Assembly: GCF_037543845.1 (NCBI RefSeq)
Contig: NZ_JBBIFX010000001.1
Coordinates: 1,736,001-1,800,000 of the forward strand
Reading direction: 5' to 3'
DNA from: Gymnodinialimonas ulvae
GTDB taxonomy: Bacteria > Pseudomonadota > Alphaproteobacteria > Rhodobacterales > Rhodobacteraceae
DNA length: 64,000 bases
The position numbers were made by a program, and so were the translations under genes. The notes under the pieces are model-generated. The model saw only the letters and a list, made by a program, of their open reading frames with translations, was not told the DNA's origin and ran no database searches. Below are positions 32,373-40,400 of the stretch, in pieces (the stretch's first letter is position 1; every line of letters begins with the position of its first letter).

Positions 32373-33497
32373 ATGCATCAACCAGCCATCACCGGATCGG
32401 GTGTCTTCACCCCCGCGCTCAGCATCTCCAATGAAGAGCTCGTCGTGGCCTTCAACGCCTATGCCGACACGTGGAACGCCGCAAATGCCCCTCAGATCGC
32501 AACCGGCGCGGTCGAGGCGATGGCGCATTCCTCCTCCGACTTCATCCATGCTGCCTCCGGCATCGAAAGCCGCTTCGTGCTCGACAAGGACGGGATCCTC
32601 GACCCCGACACGATGCATCCGTGGTTGCCCGAACGGTCCAAGGACGAGATTTCCGTCATGGCCGAGATGGGCGTCGACGCCTGCCGCAAGGCGCTTGATA
32701 TGGCCGGTGTTGCGGCCAGCGATGTGGATGCGGTGATCTGTGCCGCGTCAAACCATGAACGCGCCTATCCCGCCATCGCGATCGAGATCCAGCAGGCACT
32801 TGGCACCGGCGGCTTCGGCTTTGACATGAACGTCGCCTGCTCCTCCGCCACCTTCGGGATACAGGCCGCCGCTGACATGGTCCGCTCCGGCTCGATCCGC
32901 CGAGCGCTGGTGGTCAACCCCGAGATCTGCTCGGCCCATCTCGAATGGCGCGACCGCGATTGCCACTTCATCTTCGGCGATGTCGCGACAGCGGTGCTGA
33001 TCGAACGCGCCGACGACGCCAAAGGCCCACATTTCAAGATCAAATCGACCCGCTGCGCCACGCAGTTTTCCAACAACATCCGCAACAACAACGGCTTCCT
33101 GCGCCGCACCCGCGATGGCCACATGGACGACCGGCGCGACATGCTCTTCATGCAAAACGGACGCAAGGTCTTCAAAGAGGTCCTGCCGCTCGTCTCCAAA
33201 CATATCGCCGAGCATATGGATGACACCGGCGTCACCGCGCCCAATCTCAAACGCCTCTGGCTGCATCAGGCCAACAAGACGATGAACGACTATATCGGCA
33301 AGAAGGTCCTGGGCCGCACACCGGAAGACGGCGAACAGCCCAACATCCTGCAGGATTACGCCAACACCTCTTCGGCGGGCTCGATCATCGCCTTCGCACA
33401 ACATTCCGACGACCTTGCGCCGGGCGACACCGGCATCATCTGCTCGTTCGGCGCAGGCTATTCCGTGGGCTCCGTGATCGTCGAACGCGCATCCTGA
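32373..33497 (+). CDS. Beta-ketoacyl-ACP synthase III, long-chain shunt type (PA3286-like)
   Basis: 374 residues, thiolase fold. Catalytic triad visible: Cys156 (NVACSSATF), His298 (LWLHQANKT) and Asn331 (YANTSSAGS). It is longer than housekeeping FabH (about 320) and opens MHQPAITGSGVFTPALSISNEELVVAFNAYADTWN. That pattern matches the P. aeruginosa PA3286 group (beta-ketodecanoyl-ACP synthase), which feeds medium-chain acyl-CoA from beta-oxidation into fatty-acid synthesis (family knowledge). ATG 32373 is preceded by a GAGGACC element. Confidence 0.93.
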   Translation: MHQPAITGSGVFTPALSISNEELVVAFNAYADTWNAANAPQIATGAVEAMAHSSSDFIHAASGIESRFVLDKDGILDPDTMHPWLPERSKDEISVMAEMGVDACRKALDMAGVAASDVDAVICAASNHERAYPAIAIEIQQALGTGGFGFDMNVACSSATFGIQAAADMVRSGSIRRALVVNPEICSAHLEWRDRDCHFIFGDVATAVLIERADDAKGPHFKIKSTRCATQFSNNIRNNNGFLRRTRDGHMDDRRDMLFMQNGRKVFKEVLPLVSKHIAEHMDDTGVTAPNLKRLWLHQANKTMNDYIGKKVLGRTPEDGEQPNILQDYANTSSAGSIIAFAQHSDDLAPGDTGIICSFGAGYSVGSVIVERAS

Positions 33498-33552
33498 CCG
33501 CCCTGCTGCGCCACGCGCTTCCTTGTTTCGGAAATACTCCCGGGGAGAGTGT

Positions 33553-33575
33553 GAGAGGGGCAGGCAGCCCCTCTC
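33553..33575. terminator. 9 bp GC hairpin between convergent genes
   Basis: GAGAGGGGC-AGGCA-GCCCCTCTC, 56 bp past the KAS III stop and 66 bp past the stop of the minus-strand regulator gene. No T-tract, so a bidirectional transcript end is only likely. A CGGAAATACTCCCGGGG element just upstream resembles a recurrent Rhodobacteraceae intergenic motif. Confidence 0.45.
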
Positions 33576-33640
33576 GCGGCCCCGCGCAAGCGCACCCGTC
33601 CATCTTGACCCGCGCGATCTGACCCGCGCGATGCACTGGC

Positions 33641-34114
33641 CTACGACCGGCTGTCGGCCTCCAGCCGCAGCTTCATCTCGATCAGCACCTTCTGAAGCTC
33701 CAGCGTCTCTTCCAACAAACGCCGCGCCTCGTTGATCGAAATCACGCCGTCCTCGATCGAGATCTGATACTCCCCCATCAAGGTCGCAAACCGCTGGCTC
33801 AAGGCAATGACATTGGCATTCACATTGCCATGGTTGTCGCCGCGCATCGCATTGCGCTTGTCGGCGCCATAACTCAATTGCCCACCATTCAATTCCGCCA
33901 AGGCCGCGGTCACATGCGGGAACGACGATTCCGCCTCAAGAGCGGCCACCGCATCCACCGGCATGAACCGGTCCGCGTGCTCGTCCGCTTCCGAAAAATA
34001 GCGCCCCAACGTCGCTTTGGACCGCCCCGTCAGGTCGCACGCTGCCGCATATCCGACGTCCTTGATCAATCGCTCCGTATGGCGCTTCAAATAGCCCTTG
34101 GCCGTTTCGGTCAT
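33641..34114 (-). CDS. Phage CII-like putative DNA-binding regulator
   Basis: 157 residues. The N-terminal half has a helix-turn-helix-like stretch (VGYAAACDLTGRSKATLGRYFSEADEHADRFMPVDAVAALE). The C-terminal half is a helix that could oligomerise (ISINEARRLLEETLELQKVLIEMKLRLEAD). The pattern resembles phage regulatory CII-family proteins, but no other phage gene is nearby. Divergent from thymidine kinase. Moderate confidence in family. Confidence 0.7.
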   Translation of the reverse strand: MTETAKGYLKRHTERLIKDVGYAAACDLTGRSKATLGRYFSEADEHADRFMPVDAVAALEAESSFPHVTAALAELNGGQLSYGADKRNAMRGDNHGNVNANVIALSQRFATLMGEYQISIEDGVISINEARRLLEETLELQKVLIEMKLRLEADSRS

Positions 34115-34220
34115 GGTGTAATCCCCTCGCTGGTGTCAGCAAAGCCGCTTCCGCCCCTATTCGGTCACGCCCATAGCATATATCTTGTCAGTCCGCCCCT
34201 CATGGGCCAAACCTGCCCCC

Positions 34221-34811
34221 ATGGCAAAGCTCTATTTCCATTATTCAACCATGAACGCAGGCAAATCGACTTTGCTGTTGCAAGCCTCCTACAACTATAA
34301 TGAACGTGGCATGGCAACCTATTTGCTCACAGCCAATTTCGACAACCGCTCCGGCGCGGGCAAAATCGCCAGCCGGATCGGGATAGAGGCCGAGGCCGAC
34401 ACCTACACGCAATCCGATGATCTGTTCGCCAAGATCGACGCCCGCCTCAAGGCCGGGCCCTGCGCCTGCGTGATGGTCGACGAGGCGCAATGGATGACCC
34501 GCGATCAGGTCTGGCAACTGGCCCGCGCCGTCGATGACCTGAACGTGCCGGTGATGGCCTACGGATTGCGCGTCGATTTCCGGGGGGAGCTCTTCCCCGG
34601 CTCCGCCGCCCTTCTGGCGCTGGCCGATGAGATGCGCGAGGTCCGCACGATCTGCCATTGCGGGCGCAAGGCCACGATGGTCATACGCGTGGGTCCCGAC
34701 GGCAAGGCCATCCGCGAAGGCGCGCAGATCGAGGTCGGCGGCAATGACCGCTATGTCAGCCTGTGCCGCAAACACTTCCGCGAAGAAATCGGGGATGCCA
34801 CGAGCGGCTAG
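34221..34811 (+). CDS. tdk: Thymidine kinase
   Basis: 196 residues, type II thymidine kinase. Walker A STMNAGKST near residue 10, Walker B-like CVMVDEAQWM (catalytic Glu), and the lasso-domain AYGLRVDFRGELFPGSAALLALAD. Zinc cysteines appear in ICHCGRKATMV and LCRKHF. Salvages thymidine to dTMP. The start MAKLYFHYSTMNAGK is canonical; a longer in-frame start adds 12 unrelated residues. Confidence 0.97.
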   Translation: MAKLYFHYSTMNAGKSTLLLQASYNYNERGMATYLLTANFDNRSGAGKIASRIGIEAEADTYTQSDDLFAKIDARLKAGPCACVMVDEAQWMTRDQVWQLARAVDDLNVPVMAYGLRVDFRGELFPGSAALLALADEMREVRTICHCGRKATMVIRVGPDGKAIREGAQIEVGGNDRYVSLCRKHFREEIGDATSG

Positions 34812-34970
34812 AACCGCTTTTCTTGCCGGGCCTTGGCGGGCCAAAAAACCGCGCCGTGGATCGCAGGACCGCCCCCACACGGGCGCAGTCTTCCACAACG
34901 ATATGCCGCTGTGCAGGACAAAGCGCTAATTCGCTGCACAAGCAAGATCAGTCGGAGGGGAACTACCACG

Positions 34971-36152
34971 TTACCGGGTCAGGAACTCTGCAAGCGTGCG
35001 GTTGTAGCTCTCCCAGCAGGGACTCCCGTGCAAGGGAATATGGTTGGCGGTTTCAAGCACGACCAGCTCGGCCCCGGGAATGCCCGCCGCCAGCTTTTGC
35101 GCCTGCGACAGGGGATGCACGGAATCGTCGCGCGCATGCAGGATCAACACCGGGCACCGCACCTGGCCCAGCAGATGTGCGTTTGTTGCGTGATTGATGG
35201 CGTCGCGATGGCGCAACATCGTCTCGGGCGGGCAGGCCGCCTGCGCCATGCGCTGCACCTGGCGCATTTCTTCCATGGGGCCTTCGGGAAAGTAAGCCGT
35301 CGCAAAGGCGCGCGCGAAGGCGCTATCGGGGCCCGCCCAGCCTTCGGCGATCATGCTTTTCAACGCATCTGGCGCGGCATCCGCACTGCGCCGCGTCCGT
35401 CCCTCGACATATCCGCCCACGATCGCCAGCCGGGTCAGCCGTTCCGGGAAGAGGGCCGCGAAGGTCAACGCGGTCATGCAGCCGCCAGAATAGGACATTG
35501 CGGAAAAGCGGTCAAAACCGGCGGCATCGGCGACGGCGGCCGCATCGCGCGCCTCGGTCTCATAGTCGAGATCGCGCAGAACCCGTTCCGACTGGCCGCT
35601 GCCCACATTGTCAAAGCGCAGGTGCCGGGTGGTGAGCGCCATCGCCGTGCTCCAAGAGCGGTGAAGCCCGTAGGCCCATTCCATTTCCAGGTCGTGAACT
35701 CACAAAGGGCCGAACCGCAGCACGGGCGGGCCCTCGCCGCTGACCGCATAGGCGACGGCACTGCCATCCTCGCTATTGCAATAGCGGATCCGTTGGGCTT
35801 CTGCGGGGATCGTCGGCGCCGCGACTGCGGCCGGGGCGACCGCCTCACCGGACACCTCCGCGACCAGCATCAGCCCCCGCCGCGCAATGGTTCGAATGAC
35901 TGCCTGTTCCTTGCCGGTATCACCGACGGCCTTTCGCGCCGACGCGATGCAAGCAGACATCGCGGACTCGGACACGATCCGTCCACCCCAGACCTCTTCC
36001 ACCATCCGGTCGCGCGTCACGAGGTCCCCGGCATTGCGCACCAGCAAAAGGATAAGGTCAAATACCTTGGGTTCCACGGCCACCGGGCTGCCGCCGCGCG
36101 TGAGCGTCAGGCGGGCATCATCCAACGTGCAATCAGCGAAATGGTGTTCCAT
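34971..36152 (-). pseudogene. Winged-helix regulator fused to alpha/beta hydrolase, broken by in-frame TGA
   Basis: Two consecutive open stretches in the same frame are separated by one stop, TGA at 35702-35700. Part 1 (150 codons) is an OmpR/CadC-type winged helix (EPKVFDLILLLVRNAGDLVTRDRMVEEVWGGRIVSESAMSACI...VIRTIARRGLMLVAEV), a Pro/Ala linker and the first hydrolase strands (YCNSEDGSAVAYAVSGEGPPVLRFGPL). Part 2 from codon 152 continues the hydrolase: VHDLEMEW, elbow SYSGGC, Asp in ILHARDDSVHPL, His in NHIPLHG. By my recollection of family members, Trp occupies the stop position, so one TGG-to-TGA change is likely. Re-initiation at ATG 35684 could still make a truncated hydrolase. The elbow is S-Y-S-G-G, odd at its first position. 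Confidence 0.8.
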
Positions 36153-36309
36153 TCTCCTCTGGTTACGCCACTTTTTCGGTTCTGTCCTACAAGATTCAGC
36201 AGCCCAAACGGTTTCTCAAGGCAATCCCAAGGATTTCCAAGGGTCCCCCTCAAGCAAGAGGGCAAAAGATCAAGCACCTTCGGAGCATCAACCAAGGAGC
36301 CACGCCGTG

Positions 36310-36501
36310 ATGACCCCGATGCACACCGACCTGATGAAGTACAGTACCCCCACAGCACCGACAGAGCATCAGCGCCAAGCACTTTACGCCCGACGTCGGG
36401 CCCGGCGCGCCGCGTTCTCCGCCTTCATCAAAAAGGTCTTCTTGCACGTCTCGCGCTTCTCGGTGGCTCTGAAGCGGCTACGCGTGCACTCGCAGTCCTG
36501 A
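36310..36501 (+). CDS. Small basic protein, hypothetical
   Basis: 63 residues (64 from GTG 36307). Very basic C-terminal half, RRRARRAAFSAFIKKVFLHVSRFSVALKRLRV, which could form an amphipathic helix. AAGGAG lies 10 bp before the ATG and 7 bp before the GTG, the main support for calling it. Divergent from the broken regulator-hydrolase gene. No family recognised; it could be a chance frame. Confidence 0.5.
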   Translation: MTPMHTDLMKYSTPTAPTEHQRQALYARRRARRAAFSAFIKKVFLHVSRFSVALKRLRVHSQS

Positions 36502-36779
36502 TCTCCGCTCACCGACACGGTGGAGTTTGGGCCAAGCTGCGGCAAAAGATGTGTGCCTGCCGTTCTCGAAGACTACCACGCAACGGATCAATGTCGCGGA
36601 AGGGCACAAACCCGCCCTTCGCTGCGGCAGCAATCGGACTTATCCTTGCGCAAAGACCGCAATAAACCATTTCGCCGAAGCAAAAGACGGCGACGCAGGC
36701 GGGCGGTCTCAAAAGCGTCCGAGGTGCAATGAATGTACCCTGCAATTCTGAGAAAGGATCGCGGTTTTGCGGATTAACA

Positions 36780-36808
36780 AAACGTAAACAGAAACCGCAC
36801 TTACGTTT
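36780..36808. promoter_or_regulatory. Operator-like inverted repeat AAACGTAA-N13-TTACGTTT
   Basis: Perfect 8 bp arms at 36780-36787 and 36801-36808, centre spacing of about two helical turns, in AT-rich DNA downstream of the hydroxyacid dehydrogenase gene. Shape fits a dimeric regulator site, but no plus-strand gene starts just after it. Confidence 0.4.
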
Positions 36809-36829
36809 AATATCAATATTTTAAGGCAC

Positions 36830-36847
36830 GGTTGCAACCTTGCAACC
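36830..36847 (-). terminator. Hairpin just past the hydroxyacid dehydrogenase stop
   Basis: GGTTGCAA-CC-TTGCAACC, 8 bp perfect arms, 8 bp downstream of the minus-strand stop codon at 36856. The following minus-strand sequence is AT-rich but has no T-run, so it is a weak terminator or an operator. Confidence 0.45.
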
Positions 36848-36855
36848 AGGGTCAA

Positions 36856-37806
36856 TCACACCGCGTTCGGCGCTGGTCGGCCGTCGGCCACGGCAATCAC
36901 ATTGTCCAGCGCCATGCGCCCCATATCCTCGCGCACTTCCAAGGCCGCCGTGCCCAGATGCGGCAAGAGCGTCACGTTCTCCATCGCCATCAGGGCATCG
37001 GGAACCGCTGGCTCGAACTCATAAACATCCAGCCCCGCGCCGCCGATCTGCCCCTCCGACAGCGCCCCGATCAGCGCGGCTTCGTCCACCACATCCCCGC
37101 GTGAGATATTCACGAAGATCGCGTGGTCCTGCATCGCCGCAAATTGCGCCGCACCAATCAAGTGATGCGTGTCCGCCCCGCCCGGCGTCGCCAGAACCAC
37201 GACATCGGCCGAGGCAAACGCGGCGTCCATCGGCATCTGCTCCGCCGGGAAATCCACGTCCTTGGCCGAGCGGTTCACATATACGATCCGGCAGCCGAAC
37301 CCGTAGTGACACCGCCGCGCAATCGCCTGCCCGATACGCCCCATCCCGATCACGCAGATCGTTTTGCCCGACAGGTGCATCCCCAGCATCTGTGTCGGGT
37401 GCCAACCGGTCCATTGCCCCAACCGCACCATGCGCTCGCCCTCGCCCGCCCGCCGCGCGCTCATCAGGATCAGCGTCAGCGCTATATCCGCCGTCGCATC
37501 CGTCACCGCACCCGGCGTGTTCGACACTTCGACCCCGGCCGCGCGCGCCGCATCTGTGTCGATATGGTTGTAGCCCACCCCGAAATTGGCCAGCAGCTTG
37601 GCGCGGATCGTTCCAGCCTCGTCAAAAGCGGGCGCGCGAAACGCGTCGCCAAGGGTTGGCAGGATCAGGTCATACTCGCGCAACGCGGCCACACATTCGG
37701 TATGGTCCATGGGCGTTGTGACCTGTCGGCAGGTGACGTCAAAGCGCGCCTCGGCGGCCTCCATCACAATTTCGGGCAAGCGGCGGGATACAAGAAGGCT
37801 CAGCAC
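36856..37806 (-). CDS. D-2-hydroxyacid dehydrogenase (glyoxylate/hydroxypyruvate reductase-like)
   Basis: 316 residues. Rossmann NAD(P) motif VIGMGRIGQAIARRC. Catalytic Arg in VNISRGDVVDEAAL, Glu in GLDVYEFEP and His in LLPHLGTAA complete the D-2-hydroxyacid dehydrogenase triad. LLANFGVGYNHIDTDAA and NTPGAVTDATADIALTLIL are typical of the glyoxylate reductase branch. Start is GTG 37806, inside the final codons of csaA (7 bp overlap), so it is coupled to csaA. Confidence 0.92.
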   Translation of the reverse strand: MLSLLVSRRLPEIVMEAAEARFDVTCRQVTTPMDHTECVAALREYDLILPTLGDAFRAPAFDEAGTIRAKLLANFGVGYNHIDTDAARAAGVEVSNTPGAVTDATADIALTLILMSARRAGEGERMVRLGQWTGWHPTQMLGMHLSGKTICVIGMGRIGQAIARRCHYGFGCRIVYVNRSAKDVDFPAEQMPMDAAFASADVVVLATPGGADTHHLIGAAQFAAMQDHAIFVNISRGDVVDEAALIGALSEGQIGGAGLDVYEFEPAVPDALMAMENVTLLPHLGTAALEVREDMGRMALDNVIAVADGRPAPNAV

Positions 37807-38141
37807 ATGCGTTCTCCGTTCGGAACCGGTTTGTCGGGCGACAGCAAGACGACGCCACCGGCCTCATCGTGCAACCCCAGGATCAGGACTTCGGACCGCA
37901 TCGGGCCGATCTGACGGGGCGGGAAATTGACCACGCCGATCACCTGCTTGCCGATCAAGGTGTCCGGCGCGTAATGGGCGGTGATCTGAGCGGAGGATTT
38001 GCGTTCGCCGATCTCGCCGCCAAAATCCACCCACAGCTTGATCGCAGGTTTGCGCGCCTCGGGGAAGTCTTCGGCTCGCGTCACCGTGCCCACGCGGATG
38101 TCCACGGCCATGAACTGATCAAAGGTGATCTCGTCGCTCAT
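37800..38141 (-). CDS. csaA: CsaA-like tRNA-binding (Trbp111) protein
   Basis: 113 residues, single OB-fold. ITFDQFMAVDIRVGTVTRAEDFPEARKPAIKLWVDFG at the start and FPPRQIGPMRSEVLILGLHD late in the protein are the family signature. Binds tRNA structure; also reported as a chaperone in Bacillus. It overlaps proC by 4 bp (ATGA) and the hydroxyacid dehydrogenase by 7 bp, so the three genes form one tight operon. Confidence 0.94.
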   Translation of the reverse strand: MSDEITFDQFMAVDIRVGTVTRAEDFPEARKPAIKLWVDFGGEIGERKSSAQITAHYAPDTLIGKQVIGVVNFPPRQIGPMRSEVLILGLHDEAGGVVLLSPDKPVPNGERMC

Positions 38142-38947
38142 TTGCGCAACTCCCGGCTGCGCGCAGTCGCGGCGGCCACGGTTCGACGCATCAACGGGGC
38201 CAGACCGTTCTCCCCCATCAGCACCTCAAGCCCCGCTTGCGTGGTGCCGTTGGGCGAAGTGACGTTGATGCGCAGCTGCTCGGGCGTTTCATCGGTGGCT
38301 TCCGCCAGCGCGCCCGCGCCCGCAACAGTTGCCGTGGCCAATTGCATCGCCATCTCGGCCGGAAGACCTTCGGCGCGGGCGGCGGCGGCCAAAGTGTCGA
38401 TCATGTAAAAGATGTAGGCCGGTCCCGAGCCCGAGATACCGGTGACCGCGTCGATCTGCGCCTCGGTCGTCAGGCGTACCACCTGCCCGATCGCGGACAG
38501 CATCGTTTCTGCAAGGTCAAGATCGTGTGCCGTCGCCTCCGCATTGCCGACCAGCGCCGTGATGCCTTTGCCCACGGCAGCCGGCGTATTTGGCATCGAG
38601 CGGACCACACGCGTCCCAGCGCCAAACGCACGCTCGAACGACGCGATGGGTGTGCCCGCAGCGACCGACAGGATCAGCGTCCCACCGCCGCCGAACCGCG
38701 CAACCTGCGGCAGAGCATCTTCCATCATCTGAGGCTTTACCGCGATCATCAAAACCGCCGGCGAGTCCGGCAGGTCACCGTTGATTTGCGCACCAGTGCC
38801 CTGCACCCACGCGCTTGGGTGCGGATCGATCACATGGACGGCGCCAGGCGTCAACCCATTGGCCAGCCACCCGCGCAGCATCGCCGAGCCCATCTTGCCG
38901 CATCCAAGCATGACCAGCCCGTTCCGATTGATGTCGGACATGTCCAT
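38138..38947 (-). CDS. proC: Pyrroline-5-carboxylate reductase
   Basis: 269 residues. NAD(P) motif LVMLGCGKMGSAMLRGWL, VKPQMMEDALPQV, VRSMPNTPAAVGKGITAL and the signature TGISGSGPAYIFYMIDTLAAAAR near the C-terminal dimer domain. Last step of proline synthesis. Two in-frame ATGs (38947 and 38941) follow GGAAGG; spacing does not decide between them. Confidence 0.96.
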   Translation of the reverse strand: MDMSDINRNGLVMLGCGKMGSAMLRGWLANGLTPGAVHVIDPHPSAWVQGTGAQINGDLPDSPAVLMIAVKPQMMEDALPQVARFGGGGTLILSVAAGTPIASFERAFGAGTRVVRSMPNTPAAVGKGITALVGNAEATAHDLDLAETMLSAIGQVVRLTTEAQIDAVTGISGSGPAYIFYMIDTLAAAARAEGLPAEMAMQLATATVAGAGALAEATDETPEQLRINVTSPNGTTQAGLEVLMGENGLAPLMRRTVAAATARSRELRK

Positions 38948-39034
38948 GTCACCTTCCCCCGTCCCCGTCTTTCCTGCAAAGAGATACATCAGCCGTCCCG
39001 AAAGGCCAGTCCTCCAAGGCCAAAACGTGAAAGA

Positions 39035-39052
39035 GCCGCGCCTGAGCGCGGC
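39035..39052 (-). terminator. Hairpin after the YbjN-like gene
   Basis: GCCGCGC-N4-GCGCGGC stem, 33 bp past the stop at 39085; on the minus strand TCTTTC follows. Short T-rich tail, so termination is probable but not certain. Confidence 0.6.
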
Positions 39053-39084
39053 CCTTTTGCCCGTATGAAAGGCACGCAGTCGGC

Positions 39085-39588
39085 TTATGCGCGGCCATAG
39101 CCCTCGGAGATTGCCACATCCATCGCCTCTTCGGGCGTCTTGTCCGACCACATGGCCAGTTGGAATGCGGGGTAGTAACGTTCGGCGGCGAGCACGGCGG
39201 TCTCGACCATGCAGGCGATCTGATCGGGACTGGCCAATTGATCGCCCGCCAGCACCAGGCCGTAGCGATAGACCATCAGTTTCTGCGCCGCCCAGTAGGT
39301 GAACGCCCCCGCCCAACATCGGTCGTTCACAAGGTTCAACGCCTCGTATAGCTTATGCATGGTCTCCTGCGGCGGCTCCATTTCGAAGGTACAGATCATG
39401 CGCAGGGTTTCGTCGTAAGTGGACCAGGCCAAGGTGATCGAATACGTCCGCCACTGTCCTTCGATGGCCATCGCGATCTGGTCGTCGGCAATGCGGTCGA
39501 AATCCCATTCGTGATGGGCGGCAAGTGTCTCGACAATATCGATCGGGTGCAGCTCTTCGATATCGAAGTAGTTTTCTGTATGCGACAT
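39085..39588 (-). CDS. YbjN-domain protein
   Basis: 167 residues, cytoplasmic, acidic. ELHPIDIVETLAAHHEWDFDRIADDQIAMAIEGQWRTYSITLAW and ALNLVNDRCWAGAFTYWAAQKLMVYRYGLVLAG fit the YbjN sensory-transduction-regulator family, whose fold resembles type III secretion chaperones. Molecular role in this group is not established. Own transcript: intergenic DNA on both sides and a hairpin downstream. Confidence 0.88.
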   Translation of the reverse strand: MSHTENYFDIEELHPIDIVETLAAHHEWDFDRIADDQIAMAIEGQWRTYSITLAWSTYDETLRMICTFEMEPPQETMHKLYEALNLVNDRCWAGAFTYWAAQKLMVYRYGLVLAGDQLASPDQIACMVETAVLAAERYYPAFQLAMWSDKTPEEAMDVAISEGYGRA

Positions 39589-40034
39589 GGTCCCAGTCCT
39601 GGTTGGCAGCCAGCGGGGCCTTGGTGGTTAAATCCCAAGACTCCCACGAAAGCTGGGTGTCTTCCATAGGAATGGGCTGCTCGGCCTCGGTTCCTACAAA
39701 ATATGGTGGAGCGTTGGGGACTCGCTGTAAAGACATATTTTTGCGGTGAAAATAGGGGGTGCCCACATTTCCATGAGTTGCCCACAAGATATAGCGGTTC
39801 TCACCATTCGCCCCACAAGGGAGAGTCAGTTACCCACAAAAACAGATTCAGAAAAAATGTGCGGCTCCCTACGAACCGTCATCATGAACGTGGCAGAGGG
39901 GCGTTTAGCCGGGGATTGTGAGGACAAATCACCTTGGCACGCGCTCTAATTTCAAAAAAAAAGCGCCGGAGCGACCCGACGCTTTTGAAATTCCGATTGT
40001 GCCTCCACCCTCGGCGAGAGATTGGAATGGCCCG
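39589..40034. other. 446 bp intergenic region, AT-rich, with repeated CCCACA motifs
   Basis: No convincing gene. CCCACA occurs at 39762, 39781, 39812 and 39833 within 77 bp, the last as TTACCCACA, one base from a DnaA box. A terminator for the minus-strand ubiK-like gene lies at 39954-39985. The left part is the YbjN promoter region. Confidence 0.5.
39954..39985 (-). terminator. Rho-independent terminator of the ubiK-like gene
   Basis: Minus strand AAAGCGTCGG-N6-CCGGCGCTTT (one G-T pair) runs into a T-tract of nine. It lies about 50 bp past the stop at 40035. Confidence 0.85.
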
Positions 40035-40280
40035 TCAGTCGGATCCGCCTTCAAGCGCCGCGATCCGAGCCTTGAGGGCTTCGTTCTCTTCGCGGGCTTT
40101 CTGGGCCATGGCACGCACGGCATCGAATTCTTCGCGGGTCACGAGGTTCCGGCTAGCGAGCCAGCGGTCCATCATGGAGTTCATGGCCGTCTCGGCCTCG
40201 TCTTTGGCACCTTGGGCCACGCCCATGGCATTGGTCATCAACTGGCTTAGATCATCCATGATCTTGTTGCGGGTCTGCAT
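40035..40280 (-). CDS. UbiK-like accessory factor (BMFP/YqiC family)
   Basis: 81 residues. Two helices: MDDLSQLMTNAMGVAQGAKDEAETAMNSMMDRWLASRNLVTREEFDAVRAMAQKAREENEALKARI, the second a coiled coil with LxAxIAALE heptads. Members trimerise and, in gammaproteobacteria, assist ubiquinone synthesis (family knowledge). Start at 40280 has AGGAG upstream; a longer frame start is unlikely. Divergent from lgt. Confidence 0.88.
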   Translation of the reverse strand: MQTRNKIMDDLSQLMTNAMGVAQGAKDEAETAMNSMMDRWLASRNLVTREEFDAVRAMAQKAREENEALKARIAALEGGSD

Positions 40281-40400
40281 GGGCGGCACTCCTGTCTGTG
40301 TTATGACGGATATGGGCGGCGCAGGCCTCCGGATCAAGGTTGACTTCGTCGCACCGCGCCCGCAACCACGGGGAAATCCCAGCGCTTCGAGGCCCCGTTC

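Larger units (their letters stand above)
36502..36855. other. 354 bp intergenic region with two strong inverted repeats
   Basis: Several short overlapping frames exist on both strands, but none has a ribosome site or coding-like composition that I trust. The right third is AT-rich and carries two palindromes (36780-36808 and 36830-36847). Confidence 0.5.

Noticed and set aside
32880..33000. Housekeeping fabH label for the KAS III gene
   Set aside because: Length (374) and N-terminal pattern fit the PA3286-like group, and the gene is not in a plsX-fabH operon.
36509..36751. Overlapping short frames on both strands in the gap before the hydroxyacid dehydrogenase gene
   Set aside because: No ribosome sites, Arg/Cys-heavy composition and mutual overlap; none can be told from chance.
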